Assembly: GCF_022539505.1 (NCBI RefSeq)
Contig: NC_061510.1
Coordinates: forward strand, 34,559,047-34,623,046
Direction of reading: 5' to 3'
DNA: 64,000 bases
Source: Lolium rigidum
Lineage: Eukaryota > Streptophyta > Magnoliopsida > Poales > Poaceae
Both the position numbers and the translations under genes were made by a program. Below are positions 54,416-64,000 of this stretch, piece by piece (position 1 is the stretch's first letter; each line of letters starts with the position of its first letter). The notes under the pieces were generated by a model. That model was not told the DNA's origin and made no database searches. It worked only from the letters and a program-made list of their open reading frames with translations.

Positions 54416-56188
54416 TGTAGGGATTCGTTGCATAGAAAACAAAAAAATTCCTACCGCGAACACACAATCCAAGCCAAGATGCAATCTAGAAGACGGTAGC
54501 AACGAGGGGATTATCGAGTCTCACCCTTGAAGAGATTCCAAAGCCTACAAGATGAGGCTCTTGTTGCTGCGGTAGACGTTCACTTGCCGCTTGCAAAAGC
54601 GCGTAGAAGATCTTGATCACGGCGCCACGAACGGGCAGCACCTCCGTACTCGGTCACACGTTCGGTTGTTGATGAAGACGACGTCCACCTCCCGTTCCAG
54701 CGGGCAGCGGAAGTAGTAGCTCCTCTTGAATCCGACAGCACGACGGCATGGTGTCGGTGGTGGTGGAGAAACCCGGCGGAGCTTCGCTAAGCGTGCGGGG
54801 AAGAAGGAGTAGTGGGGCGGCTAGGGTTTGGGGAGAGGGGGGCGCCGGCCATCTAGGTGGTGCGGCCACCTTGTTGTGTTGGGGTGGCCGGCCCCCTCCC
54901 CTTGGCCCTCATTATATAGGTGGAACACCCAAGAGTTGGTCTACAAGTCTTCGAATAAGACCCCAAACCAAAACCTTCCATAACACATGAAACCTACCCA
55001 AGCTAGGACTCCCACTAGAGGTGGGATTCCCACCCTTCCTTGGGAGGGTGGCCGGCCCCCCTTGGGGAGTCCACTTGGGACTCCTCCCCTTTAGGGTTGG
55101 CCGGCCATGGAGGTGGAGTCCCTCCCGGGACTCCGCCTTCCTTAGTGGTTTCTTCCGGACTTTTCTAGAACCTTCTAGAACCTTCCATAGAACCTTCGGA
55201 TCATTTTAAATCTTATAAAATGACTTCCTATATATGAATCTTATTCTCCGGACCATTCCGGGACTCCTCGTGATGTCCGGGATCTCATCCGGGACTCTGA
55301 ACAAATATTCGAACTCCATTCCATATTCAAGTTCTACCATTTCAACATCCAACTTTAAGTGTGTCACCCTACGGTTCGTGAACTATGCGGACATGGCTGA
55401 TTACTCACTCCGACCAATAACCAATAGCGGGATCTGGAGATCCATAATGGCTCCCACATATTCAACGATAACTTTAGTGATCGAATGAACCATTCACATA
55501 CGATACCAATTCCCTTTGTCACGCGATATTTTACTTGTCCGAGGTTTGATCATCGATATCACTCTATACTTTGTTCAACCTCGCCTCCTGACAAGTACTC
55601 TTTACTCGTACTGTGGTATGTGGTCTCTTATGAACTTATTCATATGCTTGCAAGACATTAGACGACATTCCACCGAGAGGGCCCAGAGTATATCTATCCG
55701 TCATCGGGATGGACAAATTCCATTGTTGATCCATATGCCTCAACTCATACTTTCCGGATACTTAATCCCACCTTTATAACCACCCATTTACGCAGTGGCG
55801 TTTGATGTAATCAAAGTACCTTTCCGGTATAAGTGATTTACATGATCTCATGGTCATAAGGACTAGGTAACTATGTATCGAAAGCTTATAGCAAATAACT
55901 TAATGACGTGATCTTATGCTACGCTTAATTGGGTGTATCCATTACATCATTCATACAATGATATAACCTTGTTATTAATAACATCCAATGTTCATGATTA
56001 TGAAACTAATCATCCATTAATCAACAAGCTAGATAAGAGGCATACTAGGGACTCTTTGTTGTTTACATATCACACATGTATCAATGTTTCAGTTAATACA
56101 ATTATAGCATGGTATATAAACATTTATCATAAACATAAAGATATATAATAACCACTTTTATTATTGCCTCTTGGGCATATCTCCAACA
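54416..56188 (-). mobile_element. Solo LTR of BARE-1/Angela-type copia element
   Basis: 1773 bp. On the minus strand it starts TGTTGGAGATATGCCCAAGA (56188 downwards), the well-known Angela/BARE-1 LTR beginning, and ends ...CGAATCCCTACA. A 5-bp duplication TCATG flanks it (54411-54415 and 56189-56193), and no internal region is present. It is thus a solo LTR left by LTR-LTR recombination. It interrupts copy 2 of repeat block (c). ORFs inside it are not genes. Confidence 0.92.
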
Positions 56189-56499
56189 TCATGGTATTTC
56201 CCCATGCCTACACACAACACAGAAAATCAGCAACAAACACAAATAGAACATGGGCGTAGCTGCGTACCTAGTTACCCACCATCCCTCCCTCTCCATCCAC
56301 TCCCATCCTCTAGACCTCCACCCCTCCTACAGTCCTACCCACGACATCGCCGCACCAAGGGATATAACATTAAAAGCTGGGTTTTCTCCCCTTAAGGAAG
56401 CAATTCAAAAATCACACGTTATAAGCAATGTCCACGTGGGCTCTTCGACCCTGACTCCACTGCTTTTTTTGTCAGTGTCACCGTGTGTGAGAGGTAGCA

Positions 56500-57380
56500 C
56501 AACCATCAGAATCTCCCAGGAGCGAGAGAGGAGGTGTTGCGGCAGTTTCTTAGTCTTCCCTTCTCTCTCGTCTCCGTCGCCTCCCTTCCCCTCAAAGCGC
56601 CAGACCGCCGTGCACCAGGTAAACTTCACTTTCCTCTATTCACCCTTTCCTTTTCTTTCTCTCATCGTGTCTAGAAAATATTTCTAAAGTTTGTGTTTTC
56701 CCCATTTTTAGTTGCATTGCTAAACTTGTCTCAACCGCTGCTGCATTAATCGGTCATCGTCTCGTCTCCCCCTGTTGTAAGTAAAAAAACTCTAGTTTTC
56801 TCTAGGCCGCAATCTTCCTCTTCCCATAACAAGGATTGTGTGTTTCTCCCCCTTGATCGGCACCCTCAGGAAGCATTTGCAAGAAACCCTCTTTGTGCTA
56901 TTGAATCAAGATGATTCAGAGGCATCTTCCGTCTCTCCGCTGATCATTTCTTGCTCCTAATTGTCGCGGGGTTTACAGTGTTTTCTTGGTTCAATCCCGA
57001 TTTTGGGGTGAAGTTGGTAGAGGGTTTGGACGGATCATAGTGACGATAATGGGGATTGTTATCAAGATCATCTCTGATGACAAAATGGAGATTTATTTTG
57101 TGCCCAATCCACCCAATGACGCCCTTGAGTGGGCCTCGAGCTTCCTGCTTGATGATGACCTTAGTAAATTTTAGGAGGTTATAGATGATTCAACGATGAT
57201 ACATGACCCCGTCAATTCTGGAGGGTGGAAGGAAGAGTGCCCATGCCGCTGACAATGATGACTACGTCATCATAGATGGTGACCTTGACAAGGCCTATTT
57301 CATAATCAAGGACGGCAAGAAACCCGATGAGAAGGATGGGCCAAAAGAAGAGTTACAGGTTTTTTTGGAGAAATGAGAGG
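56500..57380 (+). other. Gene-like remnant of unknown identity
   Basis: A C/T-rich leader-like stretch (56540-56620) followed by CAG|GTAAAC (56618) resembles a 5' UTR exon and donor. Two short frames follow: 57049-57171 (MGIVIKIISDDKMEIYFVPN then EWASSFLLDDDLSKF) and, in another frame, about 57256-57377 (DDYVIIDGDLDKAYFIIKDG then KKPDEKDGPKEELQVFLEK). Their acidic, codon-like character suggests a decayed or captured gene. I do not recognise it. Confidence 0.35.
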
Positions 57381-57399
57381 TAATTAATTCTTGCTTACA

Positions 57400-58020
57400 T
57401 CTCTTATGTTGTCACATTGCGATTCATGCATTGTTAAATATTGTTTTGCCAGTTCATATCTATATTGCATTGACTAGTTGTTGTAGGTTTATTGTCGATC
57501 GTCATTCATGTCATCATATTGCAATTTGATCCATACATGCATTAATTGTCGTCATCCGATTCAGTCAGTTCACATATGGGTTGCATTGACTAGATGTTGC
57601 AGCTCGAGTCATGCATTGTCGTCAACCATCATTTATGTTTTCGCATTTCGATTCGATTCACACATACATCATTGTTGTCAGCCGTCATTTAAGTTGTCAC
57701 ATTTCGATTCGATTCAAATGTGCATCATTGTCGTCATCATCATATGACATTCTGTTTGTAGATGGGTTGAATTGACCAGCTGTTACGGTTTGAGTCATGC
57801 CTCATTGTCAGTCGTCATTTGTGTTGTCACATTTTTATTCGATTCATACATACATTGTTATCGTCGTCGCATCATATGTCATTATTTCAGTTTGTATATG
57901 GGTTGCATTGATCATCTGTTGCGGTTCCAGTCATACATTATCATCATCGTTAGGTATATTGTTCTGTTAGTTCTTATATGTATTACATTGACAAGATATT
58001 CTCGTGAATGGTCCTATTGA
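57400..58020. repeat. Irregular array of a TTGCATTGACTAG-type motif
   Basis: CA/GTTCATATATGGGTTGCA-like words followed by TTGACTAG..GTTG occur near 57452, 57571, 57755, 57893 and 57968, interspersed with CATTGTCGTCA and ATTCGATTCA words. Spacing is irregular (about 75-185 bp). The same theme is found at 53720-54110. Confidence 0.6.
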
Positions 58021-58519
58021 CAATTTGGAGGTCTTTTATCTTGGCTAATCTATGCAGATATATATGGTTCACTTGTAGAAAAAAGAATTCTTAGGAATTT
58101 AGTTACTTTGTAAAGTTTACTTACTATGCATGCTCAGAATAGGGCATATGCATGTGCCTTTGTTTCTGGGGGAAACTTGGCTATCTCTACTCCTCAAATG
58201 ATAACTTCGTTGCATTTGCCTCAAAATGAAGGGCTCCAATAAAACAAGCTTCGCTTCGATGTTCGCAAAATATGATATATGTCTCTACAACAAGGCGTTT
58301 CTAAAGAGGTCAAGTGCGCATATGCATATATGCAGAGATAATTAGGTCCATCTTTGGGAAATTGGGTTGCATGAGGACATACATCCCTGACGATTTTTGT
58401 GTGCATGAAAGCAAGACCGTTACCAGTGACCCGTTAGCACTACAATTATGGGAATTTAATGAAGGATAGGTATTATTTGAATCGTTTATGCTAACCTTTA
58501 CACATGAATTTGATGATGC

Positions 58520-59080
58520 CAAGCACTAGTGTATTTGCCATTTATAGGTAAAGAATGTTGTTGGCAAATCATATCTAGTGAGTGGAAAATCCACAATCCA
58601 CTGAAAAACAATTGATAAATGTAAAAAACACAACTCTCTTCTTGACAGCAATTGGTAAATGTGAAAAGAAGCCCTTCCACCAAAATATTTGAGAAAATGA
58701 TAAATGCACACACACTTTATTAGTAAATAAACGGTTATGTGGCTTTCCTATACAACAAATGGACCCTTCCGAAAAAAGAGAGATGATGGAAAATTTTCAA
58801 TTTTTATATGTTACATACGTGAACTAGATGTTGCGATTTTATTCTTGTATTGTTGTAAATCATCGTTGCTAGATATTGTTATGCTAATTTCTACGTTGTA
58901 ACATTGAATGGATGTCGTATTCTGACGAGGTTTATACTTTAATGGTTCAGGTGATTATGGGATTTTAAAGGAATTCTTTGCATGTCTAGAGGGTAAAAAA
59001 CATATTGCATGAGGAAACCAGTGGTGGCGGCATCAGTAATGATGGCGATGACTGTGTAACCCTAGATTGCCACCTTAAGG
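58520..59080. repeat. Degenerate repeat block (b), copy 3
   Basis: GTGTATTTGCCATTTATAGG ... ACAATTGATAAATGTAAAAA ... GATGTTGCGATTTTATTC ... ATGGCGATGACTGTGTAAC, collinear with copies 1 and 2. Confidence 0.6.
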
Positions 59081-59879
59081 TGTGAGATATATAATGTGAA
59101 TTCCTCTGTGATGCTTGAATCAAGCGACAAGGTCGGAAGACAGCGTGAATCTCGCGTCTATTCCTCTCTTGAAGGCGTCATCTTGAAGATTGCATTAACT
59201 AGGTGCTTTCCCGGGGCAAGGTTTTCACAACATCGTGGTTGTCCATGGTGGTGCGACATGCAATCTACCGCATTGACGACAAAGAGTCTTGACAACATGC
59301 CACAACAAGGAATTGATGGCAGACGGGTGGTGATGTATGCATGTAAGGTGATGGAGCCGTCTGGAGTCGTGACGCCGTTGATGGCATGCTTGGCAAGATC
59401 AATGTTTTGATCCATGTTGTGAAGATGTGTTGGTGGAAGTTGCGGTAGCAGCTTCTAGAGCACGTGTTTGTAATACATGTAAAATGTATCCATGAACTTT
59501 AAAGTTTATTATATGAAAATCCTTTTTAATTGCATGATATGTGAGGTTCCAAACATGTTTTACATTGATTTCACATATTGTCCACAAAGTCTATATTATT
59601 TTGGTATTTAATTCTAGGTAAAAAAACTTATGTTAATGTTTTTAACTTTCCAGAATGCATGGGATTCAAAAAAATGTCAAGATCAAAGAACACACTTTGA
59701 AATTTTTTATACAAATTCAAGAGCTAAAGTAGAATCCCATGAATACAACAACACAACATGCAAGGCCCATGGCATGCGTCAGGGCCTAGGACGCGCCATA
59801 CAAGGCTTCTAGAGCGTCAAGCGTCACATCGCCTCCTCCTTTTTACGGCACCCTCCATCTTGTAGAAAAGCATGCACCC

Positions 59880-60260
59880 TTTAGGATATAAACCGTTCTA
59901 TAGTTTCCTATACAACAAATGGACCATTCCAGAAAAAAGAGAGAGAATGTGAATTTCTATATGTTATATACGTCGACGTGATGTCGCAATTTGATTCATA
60001 TATTGTTGTAAATCATCACTAGATTTTTTTGCCAGTTTCTAGATATATTACATTGACTTGATGTTCTATTATGACGAGAAGGAAATCTATATATTGTTGT
60101 TAACCTATTGTTGATACCCATGAGAGAGAGCCTTGAATACCTCGATTGACTCATCGGTGGTTGAGGTGATTATCAGATTTTATGGGAATTCTTGGCATGC
60201 CTAAAATGTGAAAAACATATTGCATGAGGAGAGCGGTGGTGGTGGTGATGATGGCGATGA
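59880..60260. repeat. Degenerate repeat block (b), copy 4 (partial)
   Basis: Starts at the TTTAGGATATAAACCGTTCT segment and shows GATGTCGCAATTTGATTCAT and GGTGATGATGGCGATGATTG. The first third of the block is missing. Confidence 0.6.
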
Positions 60261-60416
60261 TTGTGTATTTCACCTTAGAACAAAACGAGTTAGAGACCAA
60301 ATCGATATTGCATCTTGATACACAATGTCGTCGAGAAGAACCACAACCACATGAGAATCAATTCCTGATGCAGCCATCAAGACCTGCAATGGTTTCAAAA
60401 AAAAAAGAATCGACGA

Positions 60417-60764
60417 TGATGGGGATACGCCCAAGGGGTCCCATCACCCATCTCACTCGTCAGTTGAGAAGAGTGCATGACAGCCCCAGCCGGCGGGCGA
60501 CTGGGCCATGCGCCCTAGCGACTGAAGCCCGGAGCGATTGGATCAGCAGAAGGCCCATGAAGGAAGCGTAGTAGCCCAAGAGGCCTGATACCTGTAAACC
60601 TTAGGTGGCTGCATATATAAAGCCACCAGGGGCATCTCATCATACACATGATCTCTCATTAGATACAATCTCCCTTCTCCGCCTCCGGCGGCTACCACAA
60701 AGCAAGTCGCCTAACGCTGGCGACAGTATGATCATAGTGATTTATAGCAGGACGTAGCGATCCT
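60417..60764 (+). mobile_element. LTR-like fragment ending at the assembly gap
   Basis: TGATGGGGATACGCCC near 60417 starts a stretch with CTGTAAACCTTAGGTGG and a TATA box (GCATATATAAAGCC near 60611), resembling gypsy LTRs common in Triticeae. The gap hides its continuation, so its identity is tentative. Confidence 0.4.
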
Positions 60765-60864
60765 NNNNNNNNNNNNNNNNNNNNNNNNNNNNNNNNNNNN
60801 NNNNNNNNNNNNNNNNNNNNNNNNNNNNNNNNNNNNNNNNNNNNNNNNNNNNNNNNNNNNNNNN
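60765..60864. other. Assembly gap (100 N)
   Basis: Exactly 100 undetermined bases, the conventional size for a gap of unknown length. Collinearity across it is not certain. Confidence 0.99.
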
Positions 60865-60932
60865 GCCCGAATTCGGAATAAGGTCCGTGTCGTTTCCGAC
60901 TTTTTTATTTTTAGCAGAACGGTATGCGGTGC

Positions 60933-62055
60933 TTTTTTTTTTTTGAGAATAACTTGGATCAACGTTTAAAGTTACACGTATTAAAATTTAAAACAGTATC
61001 ATGGGGTTCAAGAAGCTATAGGTGGCGCCCCTGTCCTAACGATAAAGAAAAACAAGCTAAATTATGAGCCTCAACATTTGATTTTCTACTTTCAAACTTG
61101 AACATAACCTCTCGGAGCTGAGCATTGAAATTTCTCTCACAATTGGTGCATACTTTCCTCCCATGCTATCAGCTATGTCAACAACAATTTGCTTATAATC
61201 ACTAGTCACAACAACTCGGCTAAGCAAGAGATCTGTCGCCAGAGCCAGCGCCTCACGACAAGCCAGTGCTTCGAGAGTCGTAGGATAAGGGAATGACGCC
61301 AACATATGCTCAAAAGTCTCTTCATCAAATAAAGCCCATACACTGTGCCATAGGGCATTCAATAAGGGAATGACGCCAAGAGTCTATCCTTCCACATAGT
61401 GACCATGAACTTGTGTTGGACATGTTGTGATGCAAAAGATCATATGTGGGGAGCCGCTTAGCCAGTCGTCATAAAAACACTTTAATTTTTGAGGGAACAT
61501 TTAACTTTCTCATACCTATCCAGCTTCTAGAATTTGCATTATCATTTGAGGAAGATGAACGTCCATCTAGCCATGCTTCTCTCCTTTTCTTTATCTCCAC
61601 AAGCAGTTGGTAAGCAGATTTTACTGTAAAAGTACCTCGCTTGTCAAAATTCCATGCCCAGAAATCGCTCACTGGTCGAGTACAAAGAGGCATACCAAAT
61701 TGTATCGCTGTCCACTCTGACAAAACATTGCTAGACTTTCTCCTTGTCCCATGATGCGGCTGTTGCCTCAATAAGTTCACTTACAAACCGTGGTGGATCT
61801 TGGATCAGTAACCCGACAAGCTATTGGTCTCATCATCTCATCTCTCGGTAACCAATTTTGAGTCCATATTTTTGTTGTTCTCCCATCACCGATCCGTCGG
61901 ATCAAACCAAGCGAGAGTGCCTCTTTTCCTTCCATAATAGCATGCCATATTTGTGACGGATGAGTCCCAAGTTCAGCATCCAGGAAATCAACATTAGGAA
62001 AATACACACCCTTGACGATCCTAGCACTAAGGGAAGTCGAATCCGGGACGGCGGG
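60933..62055 (-). mobile_element. 5'-truncated L1-type LINE, minus strand
   Basis: Minus-strand order: RT C-terminal region (61777-62050: DSTSLSARIVKGVYFPNVDF, LGLIRRIGDGRTTKIW), zinc-binding RT-associated zf-RVT domain (61469-61780: FWAWNFDKRGTFTVKSAYQL, LNVPSKIKVFL), RNase H-like domain (61057-61362: TLEALACREALALATDLL, VVVTSDYKQIVVDIAD), then a tail with GAACCCCATGATACT and a poly-A (T run 60933-60944 on plus). Frames are broken between blocks. Same family as 45800-46391, which has the opposite orientation. Confidence 0.85.
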
Positions 62056-62205
62056 TGCTGTTTTGATCATATATATTGCTGTTTGGTGCTGTTTTGATCA
62101 TATATATTGCTGTTTGGTGCTGTTTTGATCATATATATTGCTGGTTTGGTGCTGTTTTGATCATATAACTGCTGTTTGGTGCTGTTTTGATCATATAATT
62201 GCTTG
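62054..62205. repeat. 31-bp tandem repeat, about five copies
   Basis: GGTGCTGTTTTGATCATATA starts at 62054, 62085, 62116, 62148 and 62178. Periods are 30-32 bp. It lies between the LINE's truncated 5' end and the transposase pseudogene. Confidence 0.9.
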
Positions 62206-62229
62206 CTGATCAGATGTTGTTGTTTTTAG

Positions 62230-63483
62230 ATGAGCACAAGCCATAGTGATGAAACTGATAGTGATGATGGCATCGAGTCTGCACTTATGGATTCAAGAAG
62301 GCGCCGTCGTCAACGGAATACAGAAATGATGTATCATGTTCTTCAACACTCTGAGAAGCATCTTACAAAGAAAAAGAGGGTAGAACCAAGATGCACCGGA
62401 CAACAATGGGTATTTGATAACTTGGGCAACTCGAAGGATTGTTATGACATGTTCAGAATGCATAGGCCATGTTTTGATTCTTTGCATGACACTTTGGTTG
62501 AAAAATATGGTTTGGAGGGGTCAACCCGCATGTGTTCTGAGGAGGCACTTGGAATGTTTCTATGGACTCTTGGTAGTCCACAATCTGTGACTCAAGTTCA
62601 TAACCGATTCAAGAGATCCAGGGAGACAATCAATAGGAAGTTTGCGGAGGTGCTATATTGTGTGAATCAGTTAGTGGGAGATATCATCAAGCCTACTGAT
62701 CCACAGTTCCCAACAAAGGCATGAGAGGCTACGGGATTCTAGATTTACACCTCATTTCAATGGTGCAATTGGTGCAATTGATGGGACACACATACCCGTC
62801 ATTGTGCCTCGCTGCTCATATAGTGAACCATGTTGGTCGCCTTGGATATCCCACACAAAATGTTATGGCTGTTTGTGATTTTGACTTGAGGTTCACCTCC
62901 ATAGTTGCAGGATGGCCGGGTTCCGTGCACGACACAAGGATATTCAAAGATACATTGCTTAAGTTTGAAGCAAATTTTCCTCATCCTCCTTCAGGTATAT
63001 GTTAGGCATGTGCATTCTTCATTACATGATATTGGTGCCATATATGCTACGACTAACTTGTGTTTTTTTTCAGGAAGATACTATCTAGTTGATTCAGGTT
63101 ATCCCAATCAAGAAGGGTATCTTTCACCGTATACAGGAACCAAGTATCATCTACCTAAGTTCAGACTAGCTGGACCTCCATCTGGGAAGCAAGAAATATT
63201 CAACCATGTTCATTCATCTTTGCGGAATGCTATTGAGAGAGCATTCGGGGTGTTGAAGCAGAAATGGCGTATCTTGCATGGTATATCAAGTTACTCGATA
63301 GAGAAGCAGACAGAGATTATCATTGCATGTCTAGCACTACATAACTTCATTCGCGATAGTCAATTGTTTGATCTACACTTCTATCGATGCGATAATGATG
63401 AGAACTATATGCCTCCGGGCATGTTGGTTCCACATCAGCCGGCAATGTGGGCAATGATTTGGGAGAGGATCATGTTAGCATGA
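62230..63483 (+). pseudogene. PIF/Harbinger transposase (DDE_Tnp_4, HARBI1-like), two frameshifts
   Basis: The ATG at 62230 begins MSTSHSDETDSDDGIESALM. An N-terminal helical region follows (FDNLGNSKDCYDMFRMHRPC; FLWTLGSPQSVTQVHNRFKR), then the DDE core: GAIGAIDGTHIPVIVP (first Asp), AVCDFDLRFTSIVAGWPGS, VHDTRIF, YYLVDSGYPNQEGYLSPY (second Asp) and NAIERAFGVLKQKWRIL (Glu). A short intron (62995-63073, GT-AG, phase fits PSG|RYY) is as in plant PIF transposases. The frame moves once near 62715-62722 and again near 62800-62825, so no full protein is made; all catalytic residues survive. The C-terminus is PPGMLVPHQPAMWAMIWERI then a stop at 63483. Confidence 0.85.
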
Positions 63484-63952
63484 ACAACGCTCGTGACAAC
63501 ATAGCCAACGCTTTGTTCGCATCAAGGGGAGGTGGCTAGGCGTGGAGAACACTTGTAGCTCTTTTGGGTCCATATGGACAAGTCTTGTAATATATATCTA
63601 GATGTTTACAAACTTGTTGCTCTTTTGGGTTCATATGGACAAGTCTTGTATATTTAATATGAACAAGTCTTCTAACATAATTAAATCAACATAATTTCAA
63701 TCCTGAACCATGGCAATTATGTTAAACACATTCAGAATTAGGTAATTCGTCTCAAATCAGCATTTATAGAAGTTCACCAACATTCAGGGGCATTTCAGAC
63801 ATTCCATCCTTCTTACCAGCAACAACAGCCATCCACAGCACTCCTACCAAACATCAAATCTCTGCTTCTCACAGCTGCTTCCTACAGCTGCTTTTCCACA
63901 GCTCAACAGCTACAGCTGCTTTTCAAAAGCTGCAGCCCAAACAAACAGGGCC
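63484..63952 (+). mobile_element. 3' flank and terminal end of the PIF/Harbinger element
   Basis: Downstream of the transposase the sequence has repeated ACAGCTGCTTTTC words (63870-63930) and ends GCCCAAACAAACAGGGCC at 63952, followed by TAA. The complement GGCCCTGTTTG is a common plant Harbinger terminus and TAA is the 3-bp target. A matching left terminus was not found, so the element is probably truncated near 62054. Confidence 0.65.
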
Positions 63953-64000
63953 TAAAAGTGCAAGGTTAAATTATTCAGTATCTCAAATCCCAAACCATCC

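Larger units (their letters stand above)
47400..60410. repeat. Complex of degenerate long repeats
   Basis: Several related blocks recur in this 13-kb tract. (a) GGAAACTTGGC...GATAACTTCG...AAGCAAGACC.TTAC at 47620-47807 and 58170-58440. (b) A ~600-700-bp block (CTTGCCATTTTTATAGATAA; GAGAAAATGAGAAGACCACA; CATATATTAT.GT) at 49385-50100, 50378-50870, 58520-59080 and 59880-60260. (c) A block with CACTTGGTACCTGTT.CCAA and ACACAAT.TAGAAAAGTAAA at 53370-53700 and 54145-54415. (d) Scattered copies of TATATG.GTTGCATTGACTA. No coding capacity is recognised. Inserted elements are listed separately. Confidence 0.7.

Noticed and set aside
54654..55779. ORFs within the solo LTR
   Set aside because: The LTR boundaries and target duplication explain this sequence; Angela-type LTRs do not encode proteins.
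59096..59415. Paired 104- and 85-aa ORFs on both strands
   Set aside because: Within the degenerate repeat complex; no motif and no intact relative in the window.

Overview
The window is nuclear DNA of a grass, most likely a Pooideae/Triticeae species. This rests on intron-bearing plant genes, a 1.77-kb BARE-1/Angela-type solo LTR, Stowaway MITEs with CTCCCTCCG termini, PIF/Harbinger elements and nested LTR retrotransposons. There is one 100-base assembly gap (60765-60864). No bacterial, organellar, rRNA or tRNA genes were recognised.

Layout. 1-6.8 kb: two degenerate Harbinger ends, then a ~1.76-kb chimeric unit repeated three times in tandem, each copy holding a Ty3/gypsy protease-RT fragment. 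8.4-9.95 kb: a BCS1-like AAA-ATPase gene with one frameshift. 12.1-13.4 kb: a three-exon secreted 8-cysteine (lipid-transfer-like) protein with a C-terminal membrane span. 14.6-16.4 kb (minus): a four-exon HSP70-like protein reduced to its ATPase domain and lacking both catalytic aspartates. 16.8-19.2 kb: a nepenthesin-type aspartic protease, followed by a relict tail of a TPR gene. 21.3-36.1 kb: an RTE-type LINE split by an 11.5-kb Sirevirus-like Ty1/copia element with near-identical LTRs. 36.3-37.8 kb: a Stowaway element, a MULE-type MITE and a perfect 64-bp triplet repeat. 38.6-39.7 kb: an intact two-exon TPR protein gene whose 3' end was tandemly duplicated; one copy then received a MULE and a Harbinger element, and the other copy preserves both empty sites. 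43.1-43.5 kb (minus): an intact mitochondrial-type ribosomal protein L11. 45.8-62 kb: two copies of one L1-type LINE family flank a ~13-kb complex of degenerate repeats, with inserted Harbinger and MULE elements and a solo LTR. 62.2-63.95 kb: a PIF/Harbinger transposase pseudogene and its terminal end.

The intact-looking host genes are the 8-Cys protein, aspartic protease, TPR protein and mitochondrial L11. The HSP70-like gene has an intact frame but looks catalytically dead. These genes share no obvious pathway.

The most unusual object is the copia element. Besides gag and pol it carries an uninterrupted 463-codon extra ORF downstream of pol. That ORF is preceded by its own TATA box, which sits next to the same CCGGAAGTTCCGG palindrome clusters found upstream of the LTR TATA box. 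gag and pol are in one frame separated by a single TGA. pol has three one-base deletions while gag and the extra ORF are open.
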